64,000 nucleotides of DNA from Unio delphinus. Lineage: Eukaryota > Mollusca > Bivalvia > Unionida > Unionidae. The stretch lies in contig JAQISU010000193.1 of assembly GCA_029339505.1 (NCBI GenBank), positions 2,387,501 to 2,451,500 of the forward strand. Direction: 5' to 3'. This document shows, in pieces, positions 17,785 through 25,202 of this stretch (positions within the stretch are counted from its first letter, which is position 1; each line of letters starts with the position of its first letter). The position numbers and the translations under genes are program-made. The notes beneath the pieces are model-generated. The model was not told where the DNA came from. It was given only the letters and a program-made list of their open reading frames with translations, and did no database searches.

Positions 17785-18687
17785 TCAGTTGTTCGAGAAT
17801 CGTTTTTGAAAATGGAGTTTCACTGTGACTTTCCCTTTGGTAAATGGAATATTTTGTCCTAGTTCTCCTTTTATAGTAATGTTGACACTGTCGAAATACG
17901 ACTTACTGACGGGTAAATAATGAGGATGTACAAATTCACGGTGAACGTGATAGGTATTTCCACCTTCCTCGTCAGCGGTGACAGAATCCACTTTGAAAGG
18001 AATGACACGCAGTAACGGTGCAGAGGTGTGTCCTACCACGTTGTACTCCACCACATCGGAGTACACAAACATCAAGTTGAGGCCTTGGTTCAATTCTACA
18101 GGGGATCGAAAATATTTTGCAAAATCCATGGTACTGCTTATGCCTGGTATCTCATTTTTCTTGACCAACCTGAAGTCTCCACCTAAAATATCATACAATT
18201 CAGGACAAAAAGTAATGGTTATCATTTTCTTCTCTGAAAATGTCATCAGGAGTCGACGAGCCACTTTATGGTACTCAAAGGTAACACTTTCTTTCTCCAG
18301 GCTTTTACCAAACACAGCATTGAACCTGTTTTGAATCGTAGTCACTAAATGTTGACCACTAAAATAATAGCCTGCAGGAATGGTGATCACATAGGTTGGC
18401 TGCTTAGTTATGGGGTGAAGTGTGCTAGTGTGACCTCGTGTGTCTAAGGCTTTTTGCAATTTCTCGTCATTCACTTCTACTGAAAAAGTGTTTTGATTTT
18501 CGACGATGTTTTTGATTTGTGTCGGGTGTATTATTTCCACTAAAGCCACTTCCCAATGAGCATCTTGATCCAAATGCATGGCTTGAGGTAATTTAGCTGT
18601 GTAACAACACAACGTGTTGTTAGGAAACACCTTCATGGAACTGTCACTGGGTAACGTTAAGTAAAATTGGTTAATAGCGTTGTTCAT
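17785..18687 (-). CDS. mCP: Minor capsid protein, penton-like single jelly-roll (inner Polinton)
   Basis: 300 residues from the ATG at 18685-18687. The opening FYLTLPSDSSMKVFPNNT, then AKLPQAMHLD and HWEVALVEIIHP, is the signature of the Polinton minor capsid (penton) family. Later blocks IPAGYYFSGQHLVTTIQNRF and the C-terminal strand KGKVTVKLHFQ fit the family. It occupies the fivefold vertices in related viruses. Its ATG overlaps the stop of the upstream membrane-protein gene in ATGA (18684-18687), which argues for coupled translation or a shared transcript. Confidence 0.9.
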   Translation of the reverse strand: MNNAINQFYLTLPSDSSMKVFPNNTLCCYTAKLPQAMHLDQDAHWEVALVEIIHPTQIKNIVENQNTFSVEVNDEKLQKALDTRGHTSTLHPITKQPTYVITIPAGYYFSGQHLVTTIQNRFNAVFGKSLEKESVTFEYHKVARRLLMTFSEKKMITITFCPELYDILGGDFRLVKKNEIPGISSTMDFAKYFRSPVELNQGLNLMFVYSDVVEYNVVGHTSAPLLRVIPFKVDSVTADEEGGNTYHVHREFVHPHYLPVSKSYFDSVNITIKGELGQNIPFTKGKVTVKLHFQKRFSNN

Positions 18688-19103
18688 AATTCCAATGTTG
18701 TTCTGTCCGAGGAGTCACTCGAGGTTAAAGGAGTATCTAAAAGAGGATTGTGATTGGAAGGGTGACTGTCAGGAGAATGACTAACGTTGGACGCAAGGCT
18801 CCCAATATTGTTACTGTCGTTCCCGTTGTAAGAGTATTTCAGGGAAGGATTGGGAAGAAGATAACCGATGCAACTGCTGAGTAAAATAGTCCACAATTGT
18901 TCGTCTCCTTGTTGCAAACTCAAATTAGCAATGGCTGCACCGATAACACAATACACCACAAAGATTTGACAGAAAAAGACGATTTGGGTTTTAGGGACAC
19001 GTTCTCCACACCACACCCACAAGGGTTGCTTTTGTAAATCTTGCAGAGATGACGTGGGTGAAGGAGAAGTCACTGTGGTTGCTGAAGCTGTATTGAAGGG
19101 CAT
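18684..19103 (-). CDS. Two-transmembrane Polinton membrane protein
   Basis: 139 residues from the ATG at 19101-19103; a GTG three codons upstream is the alternative. A polar N-terminus is followed by PLWVWCGERVPKTQIVFF leading into a first hydrophobic segment (VVYCVIGAAIANLSL), a short loop, and a second (LWTILLSSCIGYLLP), then a Ser/Asn-rich tail. I recognise the pattern W-x-GE-VPK-x-x-IVFF ... LLSS-x-xGYLLP from small membrane proteins of other animal Polintons; the function is unknown. It lies between integrase and minor capsid genes; its start precedes the integrase stop by a few bases (integrase ends at 19109). Confidence 0.8.
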   Translation of the reverse strand: MPFNTASATTVTSPSPTSSLQDLQKQPLWVWCGERVPKTQIVFFCQIFVVYCVIGAAIANLSLQQGDEQLWTILLSSCIGYLLPNPSLKYSYNGNDSNNIGSLASNVSHSPDSHPSNHNPLLDTPLTSSDSSDRTTLEL

Positions 19104-19108
19104 GATGG

Positions 19109-20221
19109 TCACTTCTTTTTATAGTCGATGACTTGGGCAGCGTCAATCCAAGAATCAAAACTAGGAGGATATCCTTTCCAACGTACTTTGACTTCTTTGA
19201 CACGACGTTTTCCTACTTTACGGGTTCTTCGTTCGAGAATGCTTTCAATGTCGTACACGTCGTCTTCTTTTTTGGTGACACGTTGTAACTCAGGCAAGTA
19301 AAACGTTCCTTTTAATACTTCTCCGTTCATGTCTTCCAATTTATAGACGGCAGGATGACGACCACGCACTCGTCCAGTAACACGAAACAATTCGGTGGTC
19401 CAGTTGGGTAAGTAACCTTTGTCGAAAGTGCGTTTCGTTTTACCAATGCGTACCCAATCTCCTGGGGTTAACACTTCTCTACCTTTCTTGGGGACAGCCC
19501 TCGTCCGGGACGTACCAAACAGACGCTCAAAAACAGTTACTTCGTTGTCAGGTGTCACCTCTTGTGGGGCACGTCCAATGCTTCTATGGTAAGATTGATT
19601 GTAGGCTTGGACTAAGTGTGGTAAGACGTCGATGTACTTGAGAGTGTGTTGATGCGTAAAATATTTCCACATGCGTTCTTTCAAGGTACGTTGAAAACGT
19701 TCCACGATACTGGCTTTGGTTTCAGGATTTTCGGTGGTGAAAAAATGAATGTCACGTTTCTTTAATTCTCGTTGGAAAGCTTGGTTTAGAAATTCGGTGC
19801 CTTTGTCGGTTTGCCATCGAAGAGGGTGACGACCACTTTGTTTCAACACCAGTTGCAAAGCTCGTACTAACTCTCCGCTCGATTTGGATGTCAATGGTAC
19901 GACCCAGGCAAATTTAGAAAAGACGTCGATGACACAAAACAAATATTTGTAGCCACGATTGTAGGTGGCTAAATGAGAGACATCGGCTAAATCGGCTTGC
20001 CATTGATGATCGATGCCTTCCACTTGAGTGCGACTTCTGTGAAATTTTCGTCGAATGGGTTTGTGTAATGTGTACGTCGCTTGTTCTTGTAACCATCGTT
20101 GTACTGTAGGTAAACGGAGCTTTTTCAAGCGAGTTTTGGCAGCACGATACAATTTCTGAATGCCTCCGTAACCTGCAGGGTGAGCTGGATCGTAATAAAT
20201 GCTGGCTAAGACCTTCTCCAT
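19109..20221 (-). CDS. INT: Retroviral-type integrase with C-terminal chromodomain (inner Polinton)
   Basis: 370 residues from the ATG at 20219-20221. The N-terminal YYDPAHPAGYGGIQKLYRAA block is the usual start of Polinton integrases. The DDE core is complete: Asp77 in WQADLADV, Asp139 in TDKGTEF, Glu174 in ASIVERFQRTLKE. After an SH3-like region (GDWVRIGKTK) a chromodomain closes the protein (about residues 318-368: YDIESILERRT, VRWKGYPPSFDSWID). It inserts the element with 6-bp duplications; the chromodomain may bias it to modified chromatin (family knowledge). The upstream gene ends 8 bases before. Intact. Confidence 0.96.
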   Translation of the reverse strand: MEKVLASIYYDPAHPAGYGGIQKLYRAAKTRLKKLRLPTVQRWLQEQATYTLHKPIRRKFHRSRTQVEGIDHQWQADLADVSHLATYNRGYKYLFCVIDVFSKFAWVVPLTSKSSGELVRALQLVLKQSGRHPLRWQTDKGTEFLNQAFQRELKKRDIHFFTTENPETKASIVERFQRTLKERMWKYFTHQHTLKYIDVLPHLVQAYNQSYHRSIGRAPQEVTPDNEVTVFERLFGTSRTRAVPKKGREVLTPGDWVRIGKTKRTFDKGYLPNWTTELFRVTGRVRGRHPAVYKLEDMNGEVLKGTFYLPELQRVTKKEDDVYDIESILERRTRKVGKRRVKEVKVRWKGYPPSFDSWIDAAQVIDYKKK

Positions 20222-20229
20222 GGTTTAGG

Positions 20230-20967
20230 TTAATAAGTGACCCACTCTTCGAGGATATTGCTTTGGGTGGGACGAAATGGGGGTTGTTTGGAAACGGTTT
20301 TACGTGTCCGATGTGCCACAGGAGTTGACGTCGAGGGTGCTGGTGGTGGTGGTGGTGGTGGTGGCGGAGGTAATGAGATAGCTTTGGTCTTCTTTTCTTT
20401 TCTCACCTCTGGTTTCCTTTCTTTCTTTTTCACTTCTGTTGAAGCAGGAGTAGCCATCATCTTTTTAACCCACGTTTTGAGTTCTTCTCGTTGGGGCGTG
20501 GGAGAAGGGGTCAATAAGGAAGCGGCAATCTTACTCGGAATGGGAGTAGCAGTGGGTGTTTGAAAGAGATCATGGGGTTCTTTTTCTTCCTTGGGTAATG
20601 GTGGGGTGACGTCTGTTTTGGCTACTGTAGAGGGTAAAGGCGACGGATTATTCATTAGTGCCTTCAAATCGGACAGTGTGGGTAGAGCTGTTTGTTCCAC
20701 AGCTTTTCGATGAAAGAGTTGTAGTCGTTGCAGAAGTTGACCGTACTTTTGCGATTTTTCGGTTTCGGACAAATCGTGGCGATGCAGCAAGGATTGCAAT
20801 TCGTGTTGTAATTGGGACATCTCGTTCAAATCAGGATTGGGTGGTAAATGGGGGGTACGTTGTTCTTGCCAACGATGGTATTCCATCCATCGTTTGTAAG
20901 GAACTAAAGTCAGTTTTCGTCCTTCCATGGGCTTCCAAAGGTTACGTCTGAGATCGTGGTGCTTCAT
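20230..20967 (-). CDS. Conserved Polinton protein with KLTLVPYKRW motif and polyproline tract
   Basis: 245 residues from the ATG at 20965-20967, 7 bases after a GATAAAAG box. The N-terminus has NLWKPMEGRKLTLVPYKRWM; small Polinton proteins with an LVPY-like motif are common next to integrase and capsid genes, but I know no function. A helical segment follows (about residues 50-90), then Pro/Thr/Lys-rich low complexity with ten or so consecutive prolines, and a final ILEEWVTY. It is the first gene of the operon-like block that runs to the protease. Confidence 0.7.
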   Translation of the reverse strand: MKHHDLRRNLWKPMEGRKLTLVPYKRWMEYHRWQEQRTPHLPPNPDLNEMSQLQHELQSLLHRHDLSETEKSQKYGQLLQRLQLFHRKAVEQTALPTLSDLKALMNNPSPLPSTVAKTDVTPPLPKEEKEPHDLFQTPTATPIPSKIAASLLTPSPTPQREELKTWVKKMMATPASTEVKKKERKPEVRKEKKTKAISLPPPPPPPPPPAPSTSTPVAHRTRKTVSKQPPFRPTQSNILEEWVTY

Positions 20968-20973
20968 GGATCC

Positions 20974-20981
20974 CTTTTATC
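20974..20981 (-). promoter_or_regulatory. TATA-like box (GATAAAAG) at the head of the capsid block
   Basis: GATAAAAG ends 6 bases before the ATG at 20967. The distance is short for a classic TATA box, so the leader would be nearly absent, or the box resembles a virus-type late promoter. Confidence 0.4.
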
Positions 20982-21004
20982 TTCTGGAAGGATCATACAT
21001 ATTG

Positions 21005-21493
21005 CTACCCATACCTCGGGGCCATCCCTTGGTGCATCCCTGGAGCCATCCCTTGGTGCATCCCTGGGGACATCCCTTGTGTCATCCCTTGTAAAAAACC
21101 TGGTAATATGCTGGATAGGATACCGGATTTCGCTAATCCTCCCAACACAGGAAGAAGAAAAGGTAAAAATCCTCCGCGTTGCACCAACATTTTTTTCTTT
21201 TGACGGACGGGTATTTTCTTTTCGACCATTTGACGAAGAACGTGTCGATGTTTGGCTAAGCATTTTTTCTGGTGTGAAGACAAAGGTATCGTGCCTTTCA
21301 AGACATTCAAACAACATTCGCACACGGTATCGATGACATCTTTGGAAGCCGTTTTAATGATTTGTTTTCGCATGGGTGGAGAGGCTTTGGACAGGACAGA
21401 CAACACGTCTCCGTGTTTGACCAAACGAGGAGGTAGTCCTTTCTTTTTCTTTCCTTTGTGAGGTGTAGAAAAATATTTTCTGCGAGGTGACAT
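21005..21493 (-). CDS. pX/core-protein-like basic protein A, with MHQGMAP repeats
   Basis: 162 residues from MSPRRKYFS at 21493; the frame is open upstream, but the paralogue at 21781 starts at the same MSPRR. A basic N-terminus (SPRRKYFSTPHKGKKKKG) is followed by a helical domain SKASPPMRKQIIKTASKDVI, CECCLNVLKGTIPLSSHQKK and KKMLVQRGGFLPFLLPVLGG. This domain is widespread in Polintons; the KK-x-QRGG-hydrophobic end recalls adenovirus core protein pX/Mu precursors. The C-terminus has three imperfect GMxPGMHQ repeats. It is probably a virion DNA-condensing or membrane-active protein (inference). Preceded by GATAAAAG at 21548-21555. Confidence 0.75.
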   Translation of the reverse strand: MSPRRKYFSTPHKGKKKKGLPPRLVKHGDVLSVLSKASPPMRKQIIKTASKDVIDTVCECCLNVLKGTIPLSSHQKKCLAKHRHVLRQMVEKKIPVRQKKKMLVQRGGFLPFLLPVLGGLAKSGILSSILPGFLQGMTQGMSPGMHQGMAPGMHQGMAPRYG

Positions 21494-21547
21494 CTTTGCT
21501 TGTTCGTTCCACAATACCACTGACGTCCATGACTTGAAACACACCCT

Positions 21548-21555
21548 CTTTTATC
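21548..21555 (-). promoter_or_regulatory. TATA-like box of core-like gene A
   Basis: GATAAAAG about 57 bases before the ATG at 21493. The leader between is homologous to the leader of gene B (21781-21835), so promoter and gene were duplicated together. Confidence 0.55.
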
Positions 21556-21781
21556 TTTTTTTTTGTTGTGCCATCACTTGATTTATAAGTGGTATCACTT
21601 TTTCTGGAAAGAGATCATGGGGTAGGAAAAATCCTCCGCGTTGCACCAGCATCTTTTTCTTTTGACGGACGGATATTTTCTTTTGGGCCTTTGGACGATG
21701 AACGTGTCGATGTTTGGCTAAACTTCCTTTCCTTTTCTTTCCTTTGTGGGGTGAAGAAGAATGTTTTCTGCGAGGTGACAT
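21551..21781 (-). CDS. pX/core-protein-like basic protein B, shortened tandem paralogue
   Basis: 76 residues from MSPRRKHSS at 21781. Compared with gene A it keeps the basic N-terminus, AKHRHVHRP and VRQKKKMLVQRGGFF, but lacks the middle CECCLNVL domain and the hydrophobic tail. The 5' leader, promoter box and first codons are nearly the same as those of gene A, showing a tandem duplication followed by an internal deletion. It may still make a small basic peptide of Mu-like size. Confidence 0.65.
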   Translation of the reverse strand: MSPRRKHSSSPHKGKKRKGSLAKHRHVHRPKAQKKISVRQKKKMLVQRGGFFLPHDLFPEKVIPLINQVMAQQKKR

Positions 21782-21835
21782 CTTTGCTTGTTCGTTTCAC
21801 AATATTACTAGTGTCAATGACTTGGTACACACTCT

Positions 21836-21843
21836 CTTTTATC
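21836..21843 (-). promoter_or_regulatory. TATA-like box of core-like gene B
   Basis: GATAAAAG followed by AGAGTGTGT, about 55 bases before the ATG at 21781. Confidence 0.55.
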
Positions 21844-21857
21844 TACTTTTTGGGGAA

Positions 21858-22085
21858 CTACCGCTTCGTCAAAAAGGTAACAATGTCTTTCACAAAATTA
21901 CCAAAGGATCCTCCTTTTTGGTGACTCTTCTTTTTCTTTAAAAGACTACGTCTTTGGAGGAAAGGACGTCGATGTTTGGTTTTTAAGCCTTTGGTACGAT
22001 GACGAGATTGTCTTTTTCCTGTTCCTTTTTGGGCAGCAGAACGACGAGGGTGGTAGTGGTGGTGTGCACGTTTTTGAGGAAGCAT
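21858..22085 (-). CDS. pX/core-protein-like basic protein C, His/Arg/Lys-rich
   Basis: 75 residues from the ATG at 22083-22085. Extremely basic (MLPQKRAHHHYHPRRSAAQ, then further Arg/Lys) and ending KKKKSHQKGGSFGNFVKDI plus a short hydrophobic tail. The KKK-x-QxGG-hydrophobic ending matches the end of the core domain in genes A, B and the gene at 22150. It resembles adenovirus Mu or protamine-like DNA-condensing peptides in composition. A TATA box (GTATAAAAA) lies at 22147-22155. Confidence 0.65.
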   Translation of the reverse strand: MLPQKRAHHHYHPRRSAAQKGTGKRQSRHRTKGLKTKHRRPFLQRRSLLKKKKSHQKGGSFGNFVKDIVTFLTKR

Positions 22086-22146
22086 CCTTGAGTGTTCAGC
22101 AGTGGTACAGAAAAATACTGATTGACGTCGTGGTCTTCAAGTCATA

Positions 22147-22155
22147 TTTTTATAC
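22147..22155 (-). promoter_or_regulatory. TATA box of basic protein C
   Basis: GTATAAAAA in minus sense, 62 bases before the ATG at 22085, inside the 3' end of the upstream gene. Confidence 0.55.
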
Positions 22156-23049
22156 TGGAATGCGTCGCCACTGATTATCTTTGCGTCGTATCAACTTCAT
22201 GGCAGGTAACACACGTCGTGAAGGGGTTCGCAACGGACTCAATCGGGACAGTTCTTGTTTGGACAAATCTAGTAAACTCTTTAACATGCCAGATCTTTCT
22301 TGGACTTTCACTTTAGGGGCAGGTACTTTGTGAGCAGCTGCTACTGACGCTAATGTTGATGAGGGTGTCACCGGTGGAGGAGACGTTTTGGGAGACGCAG
22401 ATTTCCAATGTTTCATCAAATTAGGAAAAACGGGTGTCAAATTGGGTTTGGCTGGCATCACCCGCAACGGAGAAGTGACAGCCACTGAGGCTACTGGCAA
22501 CGTAGTTCCTGCCAAACGTCCTTGTAGATCTTTTCTTACAGGTCGTGGTTGACGAAGGTAAGGTTGTGTCCTGGCCGAAGTGCCTTTCTTGCGGGTGACC
22601 GCTTTTGTCTGTGGACTTTTCTTTTTCTGTGTTTTGGTCTTGGCACCCTTGTTCTTTTTCTTAGGGGTTTGTTTGACTTTTTTTGTTTTCTTCTTGGGGT
22701 GAACTTTGGGAGTATTGGGATCCCATTTTAAAAGGGAACGAATGATGACACCTCCTAGAGAACCACTACCTCCAGGTTTCAATATGATTTGCTTTTTGGT
22801 GTGAGTGTCAATGCGAGGATTGGCCAGTTGCGTCAAGGCTACTTTGTTTCTGTCAAAAAAGCGTTTGGTTTGATGTGGAATGTGAATGATGCCTTGCAGT
22901 ATTTGACGTGCTGTCACCGTAAACCATCGTAAGACTTCTTTGAGACTGGCTTCTAAGACGTGAGCACGTCTTTGTGGATTTTTTTCGCGACTGATGCCGT
23001 ACAAGGCACGAATCAATTTGATGGGAAGATGAGACTGAAGGGACGTCAT
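22150..23049 (-). CDS. Large basic core-like protein D (diverged paralogue of A-C)
   Basis: 299 residues from the ATG at 23047-23049, about 40 bases after a TATA box. The N-terminal about 100 residues align by eye with the core domain of gene A: LKEVLRWF... versus SKDVIDTV..., a shared ILQGII/VLKGTI step, then H-x-x-KR and a KKQIILKPGGSGSLGG block opposite KKMLVQRGGF. The middle is Lys/Thr/Pro-rich (KKKTKKVKQTPKKKNKG), histone-H1-like in composition, and the end is Ser/Pro-rich with a helical KSLLDLSKQELSRL. It is probably a major DNA-binding core protein, analogous to adenovirus pVII or pV (inference). Confidence 0.6.
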   Translation of the reverse strand: MTSLQSHLPIKLIRALYGISREKNPQRRAHVLEASLKEVLRWFTVTARQILQGIIHIPHQTKRFFDRNKVALTQLANPRIDTHTKKQIILKPGGSGSLGGVIIRSLLKWDPNTPKVHPKKKTKKVKQTPKKKNKGAKTKTQKKKSPQTKAVTRKKGTSARTQPYLRQPRPVRKDLQGRLAGTTLPVASVAVTSPLRVMPAKPNLTPVFPNLMKHWKSASPKTSPPPVTPSSTLASVAAAHKVPAPKVKVQERSGMLKSLLDLSKQELSRLSPLRTPSRRVLPAMKLIRRKDNQWRRIPV

Positions 23050-23087
23050 GTTGACGATGTATGAGACCAGGTCAAAGTAACCCAAGG

Positions 23088-23096
23088 TTTTTATAG
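23088..23096 (-). promoter_or_regulatory. TATA box of core-like protein D
   Basis: CTATAAAAA in minus sense, about 40 bases before the ATG at 23049, in the 70-base gap after the ATPase stop codon. Confidence 0.6.
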
Positions 23097-23118
23097 ATTT
23101 TTTTAGTGCTTCATAGTG

Positions 23119-23850
23119 TTATGTCGACGACGAGGACGTGTACACGACAGGTCCTCCGTCTTGACACCAGTCGTGAAACAAATCGGTACGAAATCGCAAA
23201 TAATCAGGAGTAGTGGGTTTTAAATCCACGAGTAAATAGGCGTGTGGCGTTTGAGTGGCATCATCGTACGCATGAGTTAGCCAAGGTGTTCCTAACTGTT
23301 TGGCTAAAACTTGCACTTGTGATTTATCTCGAGGACTTTTAAACAAGACCACGTAATGAGCATTGAGACTAATGGTACGATGGGCTTTACTTTGTTGAAA
23401 TAAATTTTGTGTAATGTAAATGACACTGGCATTACGATGATGGCCTTTACGTGTAAACCATAGTTTAATTTCTTCTTCGTCTTCTCCTAACATGTCGTCA
23501 AAAATAACCCAATGAGTTTGACTAGGGTCAGACACGATCCCTTCGTCTTCTTTAGGAATGCCTGCTACAAACACAATGGAATCACCTTGACTTTCTTGCA
23601 AGAGGCTGTATGCCGATTGCCACTCTTTGTAACACCACACGATGCGTTGAGGTGGACGATCGATCAAATGATGTTTATGTTCGATCAAACGTTTGACAAA
23701 TTCCGTTTTGCCTGAACCGCTCGGTCCAGCAATTAACATGTTAAAAGGATGACGAAGATACAAGGCTTTCCAACTAGCCTGATCTAAGTGTTCGTCAATG
23801 ACTTTGAATGTGGAGGAGGAAGGAGTAGTAGAAAGAGTAGAGTGAGCCAT
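23119..23850 (-). CDS. ATP: FtsK/HerA-type genome packaging ATPase (inner Polinton)
   Basis: 243 residues from MAHSTLSTT at 23850; a frame extension reaches 23892 but would begin too close to the TATA box at 23902-23910. Walker A is GPSGSGKT (about residue 43), Walker B is HWVIFDDMLGE, and a sensor-like YITQNLFQQ follows with an arginine-finger-type region. This is the A32-like packaging ATPase shared by Polintons, virophages and poxvirus relatives, which pumps the genome into the capsid. The length is normal for Polintons. Intact. Confidence 0.93.
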   Translation of the reverse strand: MAHSTLSTTPSSSTFKVIDEHLDQASWKALYLRHPFNMLIAGPSGSGKTEFVKRLIEHKHHLIDRPPQRIVWCYKEWQSAYSLLQESQGDSIVFVAGIPKEDEGIVSDPSQTHWVIFDDMLGEDEEEIKLWFTRKGHHRNASVIYITQNLFQQSKAHRTISLNAHYVVLFKSPRDKSQVQVLAKQLGTPWLTHAYDDATQTPHAYLLVDLKPTTPDYLRFRTDLFHDWCQDGGPVVYTSSSST

Positions 23851-23901
23851 AGTCGTGTAGTGGTATGACAGTATTGACACAAAAACAGACAAGACAAGAG
23901 G

Positions 23902-23910
23902 TTTTTATAC
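23902..23910 (-). promoter_or_regulatory. TATA box of the packaging ATPase
   Basis: GTATAAAAA in minus sense, about 55 bases before the chosen ATG at 23850; it decides that start over the upstream frame extension. Confidence 0.6.
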
Positions 23911-23926
23911 TTTTTTTCAAGACACG

Positions 23927-23932
23927 TTTATT
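23927..23932 (-). terminator. Polyadenylation signal after the membrane-protein gene at 23944
   Basis: AATAAA in minus sense, 12 bases after the stop codon of the gene at 23944-24312 and just upstream of the ATPase TATA box. Confidence 0.55.
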
Positions 23933-23943
23933 TGAATGCATGT

Positions 23944-24312
23944 TTAAATTCGAACAACACGAAAGACAAAAATACATAAAAGCCAAATGGATAAATACAA
24001 GAATAAAAGACACAGGGAAACGATCAAAGTGGCATATAAACAAGTCACTGTACAACATTCTTTGTTGGGTAACAAACGTCTCCTAGAGGTAGTGTGTAAT
24101 GTTCTTATAGTCTCCTCTACAGGGGGTATAGTCACATACGTGTCCTCTCGAAAGGGTCTTTGTGGGGAAATGTCCATGACAGTTCTGTCTTGAACAGAGG
24201 GATTGTCTTCGGTGACAGATTCTTTCTCTTCTTCTGGTACTGTCACTAAGACAGGTTTAAAAGTGACTTTTTTCACTCGACGATGAATTTTAGGAACACA
24301 GCGCTTGGGCAT
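23944..24312 (-). CDS. Small single-pass membrane protein
   Basis: 122 residues from MPKRCVPKI at 24312; the open frame extends upstream through the overlapping gene at 24290-24538. A basic N-terminus, an acidic middle (PEEEKESVTEDN), then a cysteine pair (ECCTVTC) and a long hydrophobic C-terminal segment (LIVSLCLLFLYLSIWLLCIF). It looks like a C-terminally anchored membrane protein. The family is unrecognised. An AATAAA follows immediately. Confidence 0.6.
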   Translation of the reverse strand: MPKRCVPKIHRRVKKVTFKPVLVTVPEEEKESVTEDNPSVQDRTVMDISPQRPFREDTYVTIPPVEETIRTLHTTSRRRLLPNKECCTVTCLYATLIVSLCLLFLYLSIWLLCIFVFRVVRI

Positions 24313-24538
24313 AATGGGATACTTCGTTTGTCCAAGCCTCAAAATCCCAACTTTTCCAGTGACGTACATCTGTCCAATGAGGGTGTAAATCACAAGCTAC
24401 ACACACATCTTCGTACACTGCTTCCGTACGTAAAAGTTGACGAATCTTTTTTTCTTGGAGAGGTCGAGACGTATCCAGATGAAAGCGTAAGGCTTTGAAC
24501 AGAATAAGTCGCTCGTGGACATTTAAAGGAGTCACCAT
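24290..24538 (-). CDS. Small protein of unknown function
   Basis: 82 residues from the ATG at 24536-24538. Helical, charged N-terminus (HERLILFKALRFHL), then CVACDLHPHW, a possible metal site, and a Trp-rich end (WKSWDFEAWTNEV). It overlaps the start of the next gene (24312) by 23 bases and begins 6 bases after the stop of the gene at 24545. The compact same-strand packing supports coding; there is no recognised homologue. Confidence 0.5.
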   Translation of the reverse strand: MVTPLNVHERLILFKALRFHLDTSRPLQEKKIRQLLRTEAVYEDVCVACDLHPHWTDVRHWKSWDFEAWTNEVSHYAQALCS

Positions 24539-24544
24539 ACTGTC

Positions 24545-24763
24545 TTATTTTTTTGATAGGTAGTGTTCGTAAAGTGTCCACAAGGAATCGACAGGTAAAC
24601 GAAATCCTAGAAAGCAAGTCACTAAAACACACACGACACGTCGACCCCAATTCATAGGGTACAGTTCTTGCAATAAGTGTTCGTAATCTTTCACCGTGTG
24701 AATCTTCTCATTGATATCCTTCCACGGAATCTGTTGGATCACCAATGATAAAGGTTGTGGCAT
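24545..24763 (-). CDS. Small protein of unknown function
   Basis: 72 residues from the ATG at 24761-24763. An N-terminal amphipathic helix (QPLSLVIQQIPWKDI), then VKDYEHLLQELYP and a hydrophobic VVCVLVTCFLGFRL segment that could be a membrane helix. A GTATAAAAG box (24773-24781) precedes the ATG by 9 bases. The family is unrecognised. Confidence 0.5.
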   Translation of the reverse strand: MPQPLSLVIQQIPWKDINEKIHTVKDYEHLLQELYPMNWGRRVVCVLVTCFLGFRLPVDSLWTLYEHYLSKK

Positions 24764-24772
24764 GGTCGTTCT

Positions 24773-24781
24773 CTTTTATAC
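24773..24781 (-). promoter_or_regulatory. TATA-like box (GTATAAAAG) before the gene at 24763
   Basis: Lies 9 bases from the ATG; as at 20974, a short-leader arrangement. Confidence 0.4.
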
Positions 24782-24803
24782 TTCTTTTTTAGGTCGAAGA
24801 TCA

Positions 24804-25190
24804 TCAGTGTAGATTCAACCCAGAATTAAACACAGAATTAAATTTGCACAAAAAGCAAAAGTGATTAATATAACGTGTAATTTCGTCCCACTGCCATTCA
24901 GGGTAACGGTCAAGAAGGATCACAACATCTTCAGATGTAAACGTAGTAAATTGGTAACAGAGCAAAAAAATACCCTTGATCCAGAGAAATCTAATACGTT
25001 GGTTAATTTTTGTCACTTGCCTCTTGTGAATTTCACGACACAAATGTTCTACAGTCACCCATTGAGATTTTTCTTTAGCAAGACCTTGCCAAACGTCCTT
25101 GTAGATCTTCTCTTGCAATTCGTATGGTAATCCTTGAATATTATGTTTTAGAGAGGGCTTATATACTGGTCTAGACGTGTTACACGACAT
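24804..25190 (-). CDS. Protein of unknown function, F-box-like N-terminus (weak)
   Basis: 128 residues from the ATG at 25188-25190. Near the N-terminus is IQGLPYELQEKIYKDVW, whose LPxELxxKI pattern resembles the first helix of F-box proteins; the match is short. A hydrophobic segment (FLWIKGIFLLCYQF) and a Trp/Tyr-rich end follow. It lies between the BIR protein gene and small unknown genes. If the F-box holds, it would recruit host SCF ubiquitin ligase; that is speculative. Confidence 0.5.
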   Translation of the reverse strand: MSCNTSRPVYKPSLKHNIQGLPYELQEKIYKDVWQGLAKEKSQWVTVEHLCREIHKRQVTKINQRIRFLWIKGIFLLCYQFTTFTSEDVVILLDRYPEWQWDEITRYINHFCFLCKFNSVFNSGLNLH

Positions 25191-25202
25191 GGAGTAGTAG
25201 TG

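Noticed and set aside
20237..20563. Gly-rich plus-strand frame
   Set aside because: Antisense of the polyproline tract in the gene at 20230-20967.
25150..25157. TATATAAG inside the gene at 24804-25190
   Set aside because: It lies after the only ATG of that frame and no further ATG follows in frame, so it cannot be its promoter.
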